DNA from: Chitinophagaceae bacterium 26-R-25
GTDB lineage: Bacteria > Bacteroidota > Bacteroidia > Chitinophagales > Chitinophagaceae
Length of the DNA stretch: 64,000 bases
Assembly: GCA_029906195.1 (NCBI GenBank)
Contig: JARWSJ010000001.1
Span: 496,001-560,000 of the forward strand
Reading direction: 5' to 3'
Shown here: piece after piece, positions 42,601 through 50,455 of the stretch
Numbering within the stretch: position 1 is the first letter of the stretch
Layout: every line of letters begins with the position of its first letter
Position numbers and translations under genes: made by a program
The notes under the pieces: model-generated
Seen by the model: only the letters and a program-made list of their open reading frames with translations
What the model was told of the DNA's origin: nothing
The model's database searches: none

Positions 42601-42857
42601 GGAACTTCATACTGGCGTCTTTAAGCGATGAAGAGCATGAAAAAATAAAGAAGGTTTATAAAGAAAAGAATAGTTGGGGAAAGCTTCGTACACCTTTATT
42701 GGTGGCAACAGTAGCAATACTTGTTTTTTTAAGTATTTCCCAGGACGAAGTCTACGCTCGTGTGACTGTGATTTTTGGTGGGCTCACTACAATTTTGCCA
42801 CTGTTAGCCAAAACGCTCTCTCTTTTTGGAAATAATAACAACAAAAAAGAAGCTTGA
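39492..42857 (+). CDS. Main part of the giant membrane sensor: Cache-like domain, multi-TM, NTPase-like and winged-helix-like region, C-terminal TMs
   Basis: 1121 residues if read from the TTG at 39492, but no credible start exists and the part belongs downstream of the 38732 ORF. Order: two helices (about 16-37, 48-68); periplasmic double-Cache-like sensor (about 75-335: DREYFRSVRKN, VVMAFDLSSIS, VGYSFAIVDNNGEVRYHS); about six membrane helices (340-550); a second outside region (about 550-710); one helix (about 715-735); a cytoplasmic region with a degenerate nucleotide-binding look (ILLIGPSFDDQKELF, IVIKHIDSALF, TCIIITATKHP); a winged-helix-like stretch (EKFILFDLAEDGLANTTDI); and two C-terminal hydrophobic segments (about 1070-1115). 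I do not recognise a named family for the whole. It looks like a signalling protein. Confidence 0.75.
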   Translation: MIPSRKRKRIEPTTTIFLIAACLLILLFIPWLKILALGRYDKLHLSDAVWSMIVAKLFVSVIAYLFMQFANQKITDEFAGNWHIAKTISGNLSKELDSSGQILKRMDSLLTDTSIDLNNLGGRVRKNSPGSTAGFCEPTPLTDTDITNKLNYLCTQISLNQVFWLDSTGNEVANWTTEKYNDIHGNYSDREYFRSVRKNFKEDSDRTLPYFGQVISRTSASFRTILSRRSAYKQNFTVVMAFDLSSISKPILPVGYSFAIVDNNGEVRYHSKEKRNLNENLLEEFSDEGVGKLRGAIHGGFESEFRTEYYEHSVDVVVRPMENYDYYIVVMHNREWPQMIRSDVFIFTISMTVFFLLFSLLDIFIVVFFSSEKSYSKNESIVTSWLWPRKSSTNEYLVLNIAYIFFLAFFIWFYYSRPGVLAFLFLIFVTPPILSLFSNIVFFLKYWGPNIWYAKVKKLTMIIGAVFVLLINVIACRSLESSCFWFVTYEVYIAGIWSLILIFYILKVRSKKPIGGSSNKYKRSLYLNSYSLMVYARMIITSGIPVAFCMVSSHNYEKALAARYAQIDFINRTRNTLSKEAFFALGDTKKKNDIAYQHAIYFDNAAVANISQGRYAYDTALTEEQQLAVDLFSQMGSLVQNKYASTSLYKPSAYNGAFQFSNIFDDSRNTQGKPAGVKTSVAIDPLKQGSENRLISVHSGDFGCYQSVPPFSPCKPIWMALIVILFFSYWLLRAVIKKLFSRNIVLFDSVWHKNDKPVQILNSRPAILLIGPSFDDQKELFLKGINYEVLDFEKLNQLTNHPQKNYIVIKHIDSALFTKDDLLENLLTLRKIMIEGTCIIITATKHPLQVIANAKSSDSLLNLSITNEEEAVLTDLLAHVTVIEAPWFASNQYTLPSAAGSGDNAIYFSSDESTPVSVPDFKTALTDLIKKETKYSVFLKQLGKELLRKYDNPQIDDKDAEQLVRSDTILFEIQVAARNFFNTIWSSLSDKEKFILFDLAEDGLANTTDIHNTTKLINKGLIISEDGGLHIFSRSFRNFILASLSDEEHEKIKKVYKEKNSWGKLRTPLLVATVAILVFLSISQDEVYARVTVIFGGLTTILPLLAKTLSLFGNNNNKKEA

Positions 42858-42926
42858 TGTTTTATGGGTCCGGTTACTATTGAAGAATCGAAATTAATTT
42901 TTTACCAATGAACGCCCTGCTATTTG

Positions 42927-43127
42927 TCAAGTTGGCCCTAATCCATTGCGTAACAAAATTGTCCAACTGATGATAAAGAAAGCAAATGAAATTAGAAATG
43001 AAATTGCGAGTCCAATTAAAACCCGATATATTTTTGACCTTTTACTACGTCTCCAAACTATTGGAATCGTCACCAATGGTGTAAAGAACATAGCGAACCA
43101 TAGTATTTCTCCAATTTTGTCTAACAA
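42927..43127 (-). CDS. Small two-TM membrane protein, unknown
   Basis: 66 residues with two hydrophobic helices (about 8-25 and 37-58) joined by a basic loop WRRSKRSKIYR, a normal inner-membrane hairpin topology. The minus-strand reading is much more protein-like than the overlapping plus-strand ORF. It lies convergent to the giant sensor gene. No family is recognised and no function is proposed. Confidence 0.55.
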   Translation of the reverse strand: MLDKIGEILWFAMFFTPLVTIPIVWRRSKRSKIYRVLIGLAISFLISFAFFIISWTILLRNGLGPT

Positions 43128-43221
43128 GGCTGTTTGAGTTTTTTTATTGCGAAATGTTACAATGATGGAATTTTATAGGTAACAATTTAGCTATTTTAGC
43201 GTCACTTAAATATATCGGAAA

Positions 43222-44523
43222 ATGCGCACAAAGTTGCTTATTTCATATTCTTTTATGTTGATTTTTTCTACCACACTTTTTTCGCAAAATAAGAAAGAGC
43301 TGGCCGGAAAAATATTGTCCGATAAGAAAATGGACACAGTATATGCGATGGCTGAAAAGCTGCTTGCCAAAGGCTTTAACGCAGGTGACGGCTATCCGCA
43401 GGTATGGATCAGGGATATGAATACTTTCATAGAAACATCTTGCAAAGTATACAACACAGACAGCATCCGAAAGAACCTGCTCACGTTTTATCGTTTACAG
43501 CAGCCAAATGGAGAGATTGTTGATGGGTATGTTTTGAAAGGACACGTTACCTGGCACGATCCCAACATTTATACAAATGACCTCGATCCGCAACATGTTG
43601 GATTTAAAAACACCGTTGAAACAGATCAGGAAACTTCACTCATCCAGGCAATTGGAAAATACATTCGCGTTACCGGCGATGCTTCAATTTTAAATGAAAA
43701 GATCGGTGATAAAACGGTACTTGAAAGAATGGCTTTTTCAATTGATTATTTGTTGAAAAACAGGTATTCTGAAAGGTACAAATTATTGACCGGCGCAACT
43801 ACGCAAGATTGGGGAGATGTGCAAATTGAAGGTGGTGCGGTTGTTGATGTGGATCAAAACACACACTGGGCCATTGATGTGTACGATAATGCGATGTTTG
43901 TTATTGCTTTGAATAACATGATCGGCTTTAGCAAAGTGGCCGCGGACAAACAGAAGTGGGTGAATCTGAAACAAATAACCTCAACCAACATCCGCAAATA
44001 TTTGTGGGATGAAAAAAATCAAAAGTTCATTCCTCATATTTATGTGAATGGTTCGCCCTTTCCTGCTGACTTTGACGAAAACAAAATACACTATCATGGC
44101 GGAACGGCTGTAGCAATTGAAGCCGGCCTTTTGTCGAAACAAGAGATAGCGTTGGTGAATAAACAGATGGTGAAGAATGTTGAATTGTCAGGCGCACCAT
44201 CTGTCGGGCTTACCATGTATCCTCCATATCCCGAAGGCATCTATAAGAATTCAAATGCCTCAAAGCCTTATGTTTACCAGAACGGAGGCGATTGGCACTG
44301 GTTTGGCGGAAGAATGATCCAGCAATTGGTAGCCCATGGTTTTACGCAGGAAGCATATGATGAATTACAACCAATGTTGAATATCGTGCTTAAACACAAT
44401 AAGTTTTATGAGTGGTATGGTGTACACGGGGAACCCAGTGGCAGTGGCGACTTTAAAGGGAGCGCTGGTGTGCTGGCAAAAGCCATTGTAATGCTTCGCG
44501 ATTGGGCACAGAAAAATAAATAA
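43222..44523 (+). CDS. Secreted six-hairpin ((alpha/alpha)6) glycosidase-like protein
   Basis: 433 residues with a signal peptide (1-21). The pattern of helices and the motifs YPQVWIRDMNTFIE, QDWGDVQIEGG, HWAIDVYDNAMF, YHGGTAVAIEAGLL and NGGDWHWFGGRMIQQL indicate an (alpha/alpha)6 barrel like those of GH37/GH63-type enzymes, where WIRD and the acidic DWGD loop lie at the sugar site. I cannot place it in a numbered family. The product stands alone upstream of an SGNH esterase gene. It is probably a periplasmic exo-acting glycosidase; substrate unknown. Confidence 0.75.
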   Translation: MRTKLLISYSFMLIFSTTLFSQNKKELAGKILSDKKMDTVYAMAEKLLAKGFNAGDGYPQVWIRDMNTFIETSCKVYNTDSIRKNLLTFYRLQQPNGEIVDGYVLKGHVTWHDPNIYTNDLDPQHVGFKNTVETDQETSLIQAIGKYIRVTGDASILNEKIGDKTVLERMAFSIDYLLKNRYSERYKLLTGATTQDWGDVQIEGGAVVDVDQNTHWAIDVYDNAMFVIALNNMIGFSKVAADKQKWVNLKQITSTNIRKYLWDEKNQKFIPHIYVNGSPFPADFDENKIHYHGGTAVAIEAGLLSKQEIALVNKQMVKNVELSGAPSVGLTMYPPYPEGIYKNSNASKPYVYQNGGDWHWFGGRMIQQLVAHGFTQEAYDELQPMLNIVLKHNKFYEWYGVHGEPSGSGDFKGSAGVLAKAIVMLRDWAQKNK

Positions 44524-44755
44524 AACAAAAAGACTTTTCGACTTCTTTCTACTGTTAAAGACCGCCTCAGTTTAGAATATTCACGAAGATTAATCAACCA
44601 TTTTTGACTCGGATTCATTGATTTGCTTCAGTTGATGAAAAGAATTAGCTTTTCTACAATAGCTAACAAAGTGGAGTAAAAAGAATATATCTGATAACCA
44701 GCGTTGGCATGTACTGTTTATCTTTCGAAATAAAAAACAGGGTTAAATTACGCAT

Positions 44756-45682
44756 ATGCAACGTTTATGTTTAATCGCAATCATTTTCCTGGGCATTCAA
44801 ATCCGGTGTTTTGCTCAACCTTATGCTATTCCTGCTAATGTTAAAAAGGTCGTTTTTATTGGGAACAGCATTACGTACGCCGGTTATTATGTATCCTGTA
44901 TTGATGCGTACTTGCGCCTGCAATATCCCGAAAGAAATTTTGAAGTGATTAACGTCGGCCTGCCCAGTGAAACTGTTTCAGGATTATCGGAACCCGGTCA
45001 CGCGGGAGGTCAATTTCCAAGGCCTGATTTACATGAACGTCTGAAACGCATTTTAGAAAAACTAAAACCTGACCTGGTATTCGCCTGTTACGGCATGAAT
45101 GATGGTATTTACATGCCTTTCGATGACAACCGGTTTAAAAAATTTCAGGAAGGGATAAACTGGTTGCACGATGAGGTTGTACAAACAGGCGCCTCCATTA
45201 TACACATAACTCCACCTATTTATGATGAGCAAAAAGGGAAATCATACGCCAATGTGCTCGATATCTATGCAGATTGGCTGACCAGCCAACGCTATACATA
45301 TAACTGGAGTGTAATCGATATTCACTGGCCGATGAAGAAGTATTTGGAAGATCACCGTCTGAAAGATTCAACATTCAGGTTTGCGGATGATGGCATACAT
45401 CCCAACAATAACGGACACTTTATCATGGCAAAACAGATTCTGTTAAGTCTGGGTGAAACAAAAATTGCCGGAGCGGCCGATATGCAGGATGTTTTGCGTG
45501 CCTATAAAAACGGCGATTCCGTTTTTCATTTGATAGAGAAAAGACAGGCCATCAAAAAAGATACGTACTTAACTTTTATAGGGCACAAAAGACCCGGGAT
45601 GAATGTCGGTCTTCCTTTGCCGGAAGCTCAACAGCAATGTGCAGTTATTGATAAGCAAATCTTAATGCTCACCAAACCTTGA
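44756..45682 (+). CDS. Secreted SGNH/GDSL-family esterase (lysophospholipase L1-like)
   Basis: 308 residues with a signal peptide (about 1-21). Block I is FIGNSITYAGYY (Ser as nucleophile in the GNSI variant of GDSL), block II glycine lies in INVGLPSETVSG, block III is CYGMNDGIY and block V is DDGIHPNNNGH with the catalytic Asp-x-x-His. The fold is the rhamnogalacturonan-acetylesterase/TesA-like group, often acting on acetylated glycans in Bacteroidota. A strong terminator follows at 45729, so it is the last gene of its unit. Deacetylation of plant glycans is the likely but unproven role. Confidence 0.87.
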   Translation: MQRLCLIAIIFLGIQIRCFAQPYAIPANVKKVVFIGNSITYAGYYVSCIDAYLRLQYPERNFEVINVGLPSETVSGLSEPGHAGGQFPRPDLHERLKRILEKLKPDLVFACYGMNDGIYMPFDDNRFKKFQEGINWLHDEVVQTGASIIHITPPIYDEQKGKSYANVLDIYADWLTSQRYTYNWSVIDIHWPMKKYLEDHRLKDSTFRFADDGIHPNNNGHFIMAKQILLSLGETKIAGAADMQDVLRAYKNGDSVFHLIEKRQAIKKDTYLTFIGHKRPGMNVGLPLPEAQQQCAVIDKQILMLTKP

Positions 45683-45728
45683 ATCAAGGGGTTATTGCAT
45701 TAGCCTGATTTTACGAAGCAACATTTTC

Positions 45729-45756
45729 AAAGCCCACAGTTTTTGTGGGCTTTTTT
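45729..45756 (+). terminator. Strong intrinsic terminator after the SGNH esterase
   Basis: A perfect 10-bp stem, AAAGCCCACA (45729-45738) with TGTGGGCTTT (45744-45753), has a 5-base loop and continues in a T run to 45756. Confidence 0.9.
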
Positions 45757-45892
45757 GTTAGACCGAATAGCTGTCTTTTTTTATTTGAGATATGCTATGT
45801 ATCATGATCGGAACGGGGCAGGAAGTTTTTCGATTTGTTTTATGGAATTGCTTTCTAATGGCATCTTAATAACTCTAGTTCAATATTGTTAT

Positions 45893-46897
45893 ATGATAAA
45901 ATTTAAGAGAATTTTTAGTGTGGTAGTTATTGTGTTCTTAGTGGCGGCATGCCATGGAAAACGCAGAGCTGACTACGTTTCCATCAAAGGCGATGTACAC
46001 AGTATGGCTAAGGAACTAAATGGTCGCACACTGTATTTAACTGATGTTTACAATCGAAGTTTTGTGGATTCGACAGTGGTAATCGACGGAGAATTTTCAT
46101 TTTTGGACACTTCAATAAACGACAACTTCCAACCTTATTTAGCAAGCATAAAATGTAGAGATACCATAAAAAATTTTACTTTCCTGCGGCCAATAGGAAT
46201 TCAAAATCCCTATAATAGCACCTGCTACGAATCGCAATTTTACGTGGACAGAGGCCAAAATAATGGCTCGAATATAAGATATAGCGACTCGGTTATCCGA
46301 GCATATCCTTTTTCAATCTATTTGTTAGACCAGCTATATGCAAACAAACAATACTTCAGCGTAACTAATCTGCAGTTCTTACTTAAAGCATTTAGTTCCG
46401 ATTTAAGAAATTCCAATACAGGTAAAAAGTTTGAAACCTATTTTAGCTTTTTAGCCCAGCCAGATAATAATAAAACCCCTCAATTGTTTTTGCCTGATGA
46501 AACGGGAAAAAAACATTTGGTTATCGAATCTGATACGCCTTGCCAATTATTGGTATTTTGGGCTAGCTGGTGCGGTCCTTGTCGCAGAGAAATCCCCGAC
46601 TTAAAAAACATTTACATTAAATACAAGCAAAAAGGGTTGTCCATAACCAGTATTTCGGTAGATCGAAACAAAAATGACTGGATGACTGCCTTAGCACAAG
46701 AAAAAATGCCCTGGAAACAGCTTCTGGTAGACGAAAGCGCAAGGATGGAAGTTGACATGAAATACAATATTGTTGCTGTTCCAAGCCTGTTTCTTATTGA
46801 CAAGAATCAAAAAATCATAAAAATAGCGGATCATCATTCCATTGAAGAACTGGATAGCATCGTAGGTGAACATTTACGTCAACCGGCTTTGAATTAG
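45893..46897 (+). CDS. TlpA-like thioredoxin-domain lipoprotein with DUF4369-like N-terminus
   Basis: I take the ATG at 45893 (MIKFKRIFSVVV to lipobox VAACHG). The longer reading from 45743 overlaps the preceding terminator and adds 50 non-signal residues. The product has 334 residues. The N-terminal beta-rich part (about 25-130, VSIKGDVHSMAKELNGRTLYLTD) resembles DUF4369. The thioredoxin domain (about 195-330) has the redox site FWASWCGPCRREIP with Cys227 and Cys230, and a cis-proline region VAVPSLFLID. Such proteins are periplasmic thiol oxidoreductases for cytochrome or protein maturation. It has no obvious link to the glycan genes. Confidence 0.88.
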   Translation: MIKFKRIFSVVVIVFLVAACHGKRRADYVSIKGDVHSMAKELNGRTLYLTDVYNRSFVDSTVVIDGEFSFLDTSINDNFQPYLASIKCRDTIKNFTFLRPIGIQNPYNSTCYESQFYVDRGQNNGSNIRYSDSVIRAYPFSIYLLDQLYANKQYFSVTNLQFLLKAFSSDLRNSNTGKKFETYFSFLAQPDNNKTPQLFLPDETGKKHLVIESDTPCQLLVFWASWCGPCRREIPDLKNIYIKYKQKGLSITSISVDRNKNDWMTALAQEKMPWKQLLVDESARMEVDMKYNIVAVPSLFLIDKNQKIIKIADHHSIEELDSIVGEHLRQPALN

Positions 46898-46899
46898 CC

Positions 46900-47490
46900 T
46901 CACGTGTGGTAAGTATGCACTACGGTTCCTTTCGGGAAAACCTTTACGTCAGCCAACTTCAGGTAGAGCGGCATTGTTTGACCGTTGAAAATTGGTAATC
47001 CAGAACCCAGTGCGACCGGATGAATGGCTAAATGGAATTCGTCGATGAAGCCCGTTGCTATGAGATTCTGTATAAAACCAGCGCCGCCAATCGCTACGAT
47101 GGGTTTCCCCGGTTCAGCTTTCAGGTCTCTGATTTCTGAGGCAAGGTCCCCACTGAAAATCTTCGCGTTGGTCCAGGTATCAGCGGAAGTCGTTTTTGCT
47201 TCATCGGTTGTTTGTAAAGCGCCAAGGCCCTTAAATCCGTTTTGCGTAAAAACGCCTTTGGGTATGGTGTTCATCGGCTCTGCAAACGGTCCGGTGGCTG
47301 TGGGCCAATAAGGGGCCATTTGCTCAAATGACTTCCTTCCCATGATAATCATCCCCGCCTCCTTGATTTTTCCGACACTCCAGGATGATGACTCCTCATC
47401 TCCCGTGTTAAAGATCCAGTCTTTCCGGTCATTGGCGTCACTTACAAAACCGTCGAGCGACATTGACATCTTCACGATTAATTTTCGCAT
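46900..47490 (-). CDS. DHFR/RibD-C-like reductase family protein
   Basis: The start at 47490 (MRKLIVKMSMSLDGFV) fits the family; an in-frame ATG at 47523 would add eleven residues. The product has 196 residues and no signal. The dihydrofolate-reductase-like fold of the RibD C-terminal family shows in MSMSLDGFVSD, MGRKSFEQMAPYW and the NADP loop IVAIGGAGFIQNLIATGFIDEFHL. The YwjB/YyaP group it resembles has no settled substrate. It is convergent with the TlpA-like gene (two bases between stops). Confidence 0.88.
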   Translation of the reverse strand: MRKLIVKMSMSLDGFVSDANDRKDWIFNTGDEESSSWSVGKIKEAGMIIMGRKSFEQMAPYWPTATGPFAEPMNTIPKGVFTQNGFKGLGALQTTDEAKTTSADTWTNAKIFSGDLASEIRDLKAEPGKPIVAIGGAGFIQNLIATGFIDEFHLAIHPVALGSGLPIFNGQTMPLYLKLADVKVFPKGTVVHTYHT

Positions 47491-47568
47491 GGTGTAATTT
47501 GTTTTCACAAATGTACCCGGCACACTTCTAACTTGTGAGGGGTGAAAACGTCAATCTGAGGGTTGATT

Positions 47569-47657
47569 GTGTCTACTAATGTGTCGCCCCGCTAGCACTG
47601 TTTTGACCTTTAAGAATGATTCAACTAGCCCCAGCGGGGCGACACGTTAGTAGACAC
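47569..47657. repeat. REP-like inverted repeat with GGGGCGACA cores
   Basis: Bases 47569-47593 pair with 47633-47657 over 25 positions with one G-T-type mismatch. Both arms hold the GGGGCGACAC core followed by the TAGTAGACAC tail. A further partial unit follows at 47687-47709. I recognise CCCCAGxGGGGCGACA as a dispersed intergenic element of some Bacteroidota genomes. Confidence 0.75.
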
Positions 47658-47686
47658 AGTAAAAGAGAATTTGGAACGTCAGAGCC

Positions 47687-47709
47687 AGCCCCAGAGGGGC
47701 GACATGTTA
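47687..47709. repeat. Extra half-unit of the GGGGCGACA repeat
   Basis: CCCCAGAGGGGCGACATGTT repeats the right-hand core of the inverted repeat at 47569-47657 and contains its own small palindrome (GCCCC-AGA-GGGGC style). It sits about 50 bases beyond the stop of the PAS-LuxR gene. Confidence 0.55.
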
Positions 47710-47754
47710 AATATCCCAAAGCGAAAAATGTTCTTTGTGTGTTGGGCTGGCGGC

Positions 47755-48471
47755 TTAAAGCAGGTTAAATGCCTGCGCAAAAAATATTATGTCGTAGTTG
47801 GACTGTGCGTTTAATTTTGATCTGATGTTGCGACGATGCGTGTTTGCCGTGCTTTCTGCGATATGTAATTGTGCAGAGATCTCTGCTGCACTGTGGCCGC
47901 TTCCCATCAACCGGAGTATCTCTTTTTCACGTTTTGATAAAGAAGCAAATATGTGCTGATTGTTCCGGAGAAAATTGTTTTCTGCAAGCAGACGATCGAC
48001 TTTTGCAGTAATGTGATGTTCTTTGTCGATGGGCGTTGCGTTGGAAATTAAATGGGAAACCTTGCCGTCTTCCGTTCTGTGAAAAACCCGTGTACTTGTC
48101 AGGTACCATTTCCATTCTTCATCCGGTGAACGTCTTGCCTGTTGAAAATAAGACACGACCACATCATCATCTCCACCCATCATAAGGCTGATTACTTTGT
48201 CATAATAATGAACCCTGTCTTCTGGATTAAAAAAGCGATCATGATATTCCACACCCAGTTTTTGTAGATCTTCAAGCGAAAAGCCGAGTATAGTTTGTCC
48301 GAGCCTGGACATGTAAACCACGGATGCACCGTTGGCCATATCATGCACGATTATAACTGAGGGCAGGAAATCCGAAATTACATTCAGGTGGGCAATTTTA
48401 TCAGCGAGACTGACACTTGAAGGAGGCAGCTCACTTCCAGTAGTTGTTTGATCATCAGGGTATTTAATCAT
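47755..48471 (-). CDS. PAS-LuxR transcriptional regulator
   Basis: 238 residues without a signal. The N-terminal PAS/PAC domain (about 25-155) shows VYMSRLGQTILGFSLEDLQKLG and EEWKWYLTSTRVFHR. The C-terminal LuxR helix-turn-helix (about 172-235) has LSKREKEILRLMGSGHSAAEIS and the recognition helix STANTHRRNIRSKL. It probably senses a small ligand, redox or light state in the cytoplasm and binds DNA directly. No target can be read; neighbours are unrelated housekeeping-type genes. Confidence 0.9.
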   Translation of the reverse strand: MIKYPDDQTTTGSELPPSSVSLADKIAHLNVISDFLPSVIIVHDMANGASVVYMSRLGQTILGFSLEDLQKLGVEYHDRFFNPEDRVHYYDKVISLMMGGDDDVVVSYFQQARRSPDEEWKWYLTSTRVFHRTEDGKVSHLISNATPIDKEHHITAKVDRLLAENNFLRNNQHIFASLSKREKEILRLMGSGHSAAEISAQLHIAESTANTHRRNIRSKLNAQSNYDIIFFAQAFNLL

Positions 48472-48636
48472 ACAGGCGTTCTATGCGGGTTTTTCGGTAT
48501 TTCGCGAAGATAAACAGTTTGCCAGTACCCGCCCTTTTTAGGGGGGTAATTATTACCAAAGCCAGTAAATACTGAGGTCTGCAGGCATCAGGCATTGATA
48601 GCCAACGCACGGGAAAAATATAAAGGAAGCGCATGT

Positions 48637-49242
48637 CTATGCTATGGCAATTCCTTTGCCAAGCTTTACCAGATAGGTGTTCAGCGTCTTAGAGTTAATT
48701 TTCAATTTCTTGTACGAGCCTGCCGTAACGATCGCTACCTGGCCGGTACTAAAAGCGGGTGCTGCCGGAATAAAGACAGTTGCATCACCATTTTCTGCCA
48801 CATCAATCAAATACGCCGGCGTCCAATACTGCTGCGTACGAACCAGGCAGGTTTCAAAAACCTCTTCCACTTTCTCGGGAGCTTTGCCAATCTTAATCTC
48901 TGTTTCTTTTCGCAGGTCATTATAACCGGGAATAAAACGGGCCAGTTGTTCATCCAGCCAGTCACTCATCCGCTTGAAAACTGAAAGTTTCACCAGGAAA
49001 CCGGCCAGTACACAACACGTCAAAAGCAAAATGATTGCAATGATTGCATCGCCTGTGGCACCCAGCAAAGTATTGACGTGAAGCAGTTTGGATACCTTGT
49101 TTCCTAACCCCAGCAGCTTCGCCCAGAACTGGCTCAATACAGCAATCGTTATAAGTACAGGCATTAAAAACACAAAACCGGTAACAACGTGATTGCGAAT
49201 AATTTTGTATGACCGTTTTGTCCGTAACGGAGTTCTTGCCAT
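48637..49242 (-). CDS. DUF502-family membrane protein
   Basis: 201 residues. Two membrane helices (about 20-42 and 62-85) are followed by a soluble domain (about 110-200) with FIPGYNDLRKETEIK and VFIPAAPAFSTGQVAIV. This is the DUF502 plan, found in bacteria and plants (LIKE-COV proteins), whose biochemical role is unknown. It starts MARTPLRTKRSYK and is divergent from the aldo/keto reductase gene. Confidence 0.88.
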   Translation of the reverse strand: MARTPLRTKRSYKIIRNHVVTGFVFLMPVLITIAVLSQFWAKLLGLGNKVSKLLHVNTLLGATGDAIIAIILLLTCCVLAGFLVKLSVFKRMSDWLDEQLARFIPGYNDLRKETEIKIGKAPEKVEEVFETCLVRTQQYWTPAYLIDVAENGDATVFIPAAPAFSTGQVAIVTAGSYKKLKINSKTLNTYLVKLGKGIAIA

Positions 49243-49525
49243 AAGTTATTTTTTAAGGTTCTGTTGATTGTTGGCTTTTATCAATAACACAAAATGCACT
49301 GAAGAGTTTGTACCCACAAATAAAGGAGGGATTGCTGGCAGGTATTTCTAACTAATTGATGTTGAATTGAAGTGCCTGTTTTCCTCGCGATAGTTGACGA
49401 AAAGTAGCTAGTCTGATTTTGCTTTCTCCAAATCGAGCAAAATAAAGGAAGAACTTACTAAAATAGCTATAGCTTAATAAGCGACGCATAGATACCTTTA
49501 TCAAATCGAACTTATAAACCGACGT

Positions 49526-50455
49526 ATGAGTAATGCATTAACAGAAACATTTTTTAGCAACAGATGCGTACTGGGAACAGCTGGCCTGGGAGGAATATGG
49601 GGCCCGGTTAATGTAGAAGAATCGATTAAAACGATTTTTCATGCACTGGCTTCCGGGTGTACAGCTATTGACACGGCGCCAGCTTATGCAGACGCCGAGG
49701 TGATAGTGGGTGAGACCCTGAAGTTGTGGAAAGGCAAGCTTCCATTTATCAGCACAAAAGTGGGCAGATTAAAAAGTTTCGCTTCAGGGGATGGCAGTTA
49801 TGATTACTCCAACGATGGGATGGAACAAAGCGTGATGAACAGTTTGCAAACCCTGGGCGTTCCTTGCGTTGACCTGCTGTTGCTGCATGAGCCGGAGGTG
49901 GTGTCGGCAGACCAGGTAGAACGTGTGGTAAAAAAAATGGTTTCTTTCAAAACGAGAGGAGTTGCTCAAAAAATCGGGTTGGGAGGAAACTATCCTGATC
50001 GCTACAAGCCTTATTTATCAAAAGGTGTTTTTGATGTGGTAATGCGGTTCAATAAGCTGAATGCCTGCATCACGGAAGATCAGCATGCAGAGTTGCCTTT
50101 TTGTATAGATCACAACATTGAATATTATTTAGCAAGTCCACTTTATATGGGGCTGCTCGGACAACGCTTCGCTGAATTTTCGCTCAAGAAACCAGACTGG
50201 ATACCTGAACACATTATGAGCCGCGCCAGGGAAGTGAAGTCGATTGCGGATCAATACAACATGCCATTGCAGGAATTGGCACATCGTTACCTGCTGGGTG
50301 TTTCATCGGAATTTAGAATTGTTATTGGAGCTTCTAATATGCAACAACTCAAGAACACAATAAAAGATATTAATCACGGCCGGTTGCCGCTGGAGATACA
50401 AACGCAGATCGCAGATTGTTTACAAGATAAAAGTACGTATGGCACGAATAGATAA
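49526..50455 (+). CDS. Aldo/keto reductase, sugar 1-dehydrogenase type
   Basis: 309 residues, cytoplasmic. The AKR barrel has the full catalytic tetrad: Asp49 and Tyr54 (AIDTAPAY), Lys78 (FISTKVGR) and His121 (LLLLHEPE), plus a cofactor-phosphate loop near IVIGASNMQQL. Relatives oxidise L-fucose or other aldoses to lactones (D-threo-aldose 1-dehydrogenase type). The stop overlaps the next ORF by 17 bases, implying translational coupling with the enolase-superfamily gene. Together with the symporter and mutarotase this suggests oxidative use of a monosaccharide; L-fucose, L-galactose and L-rhamnose are candidates. Confidence 0.88.
   Translation: MSNALTETFFSNRCVLGTAGLGGIWGPVNVEESIKTIFHALASGCTAIDTAPAYADAEVIVGETLKLWKGKLPFISTKVGRLKSFASGDGSYDYSNDGMEQSVMNSLQTLGVPCVDLLLLHEPEVVSADQVERVVKKMVSFKTRGVAQKIGLGGNYPDRYKPYLSKGVFDVVMRFNKLNACITEDQHAELPFCIDHNIEYYLASPLYMGLLGQRFAEFSLKKPDWIPEHIMSRAREVKSIADQYNMPLQELAHRYLLGVSSEFRIVIGASNMQQLKNTIKDINHGRLPLEIQTQIADCLQDKSTYGTNR

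Noticed and set aside
42946..43137. 63-codon plus-strand ORF
   Set aside because: Overlaps the minus-strand two-helix protein, which has a coherent membrane topology; this reading has none.
47569..47709. CRISPR-like array from repeated GGGGCGACA units
   Set aside because: Only three irregular units, arranged as an inverted repeat, without regular spacers or cas genes.
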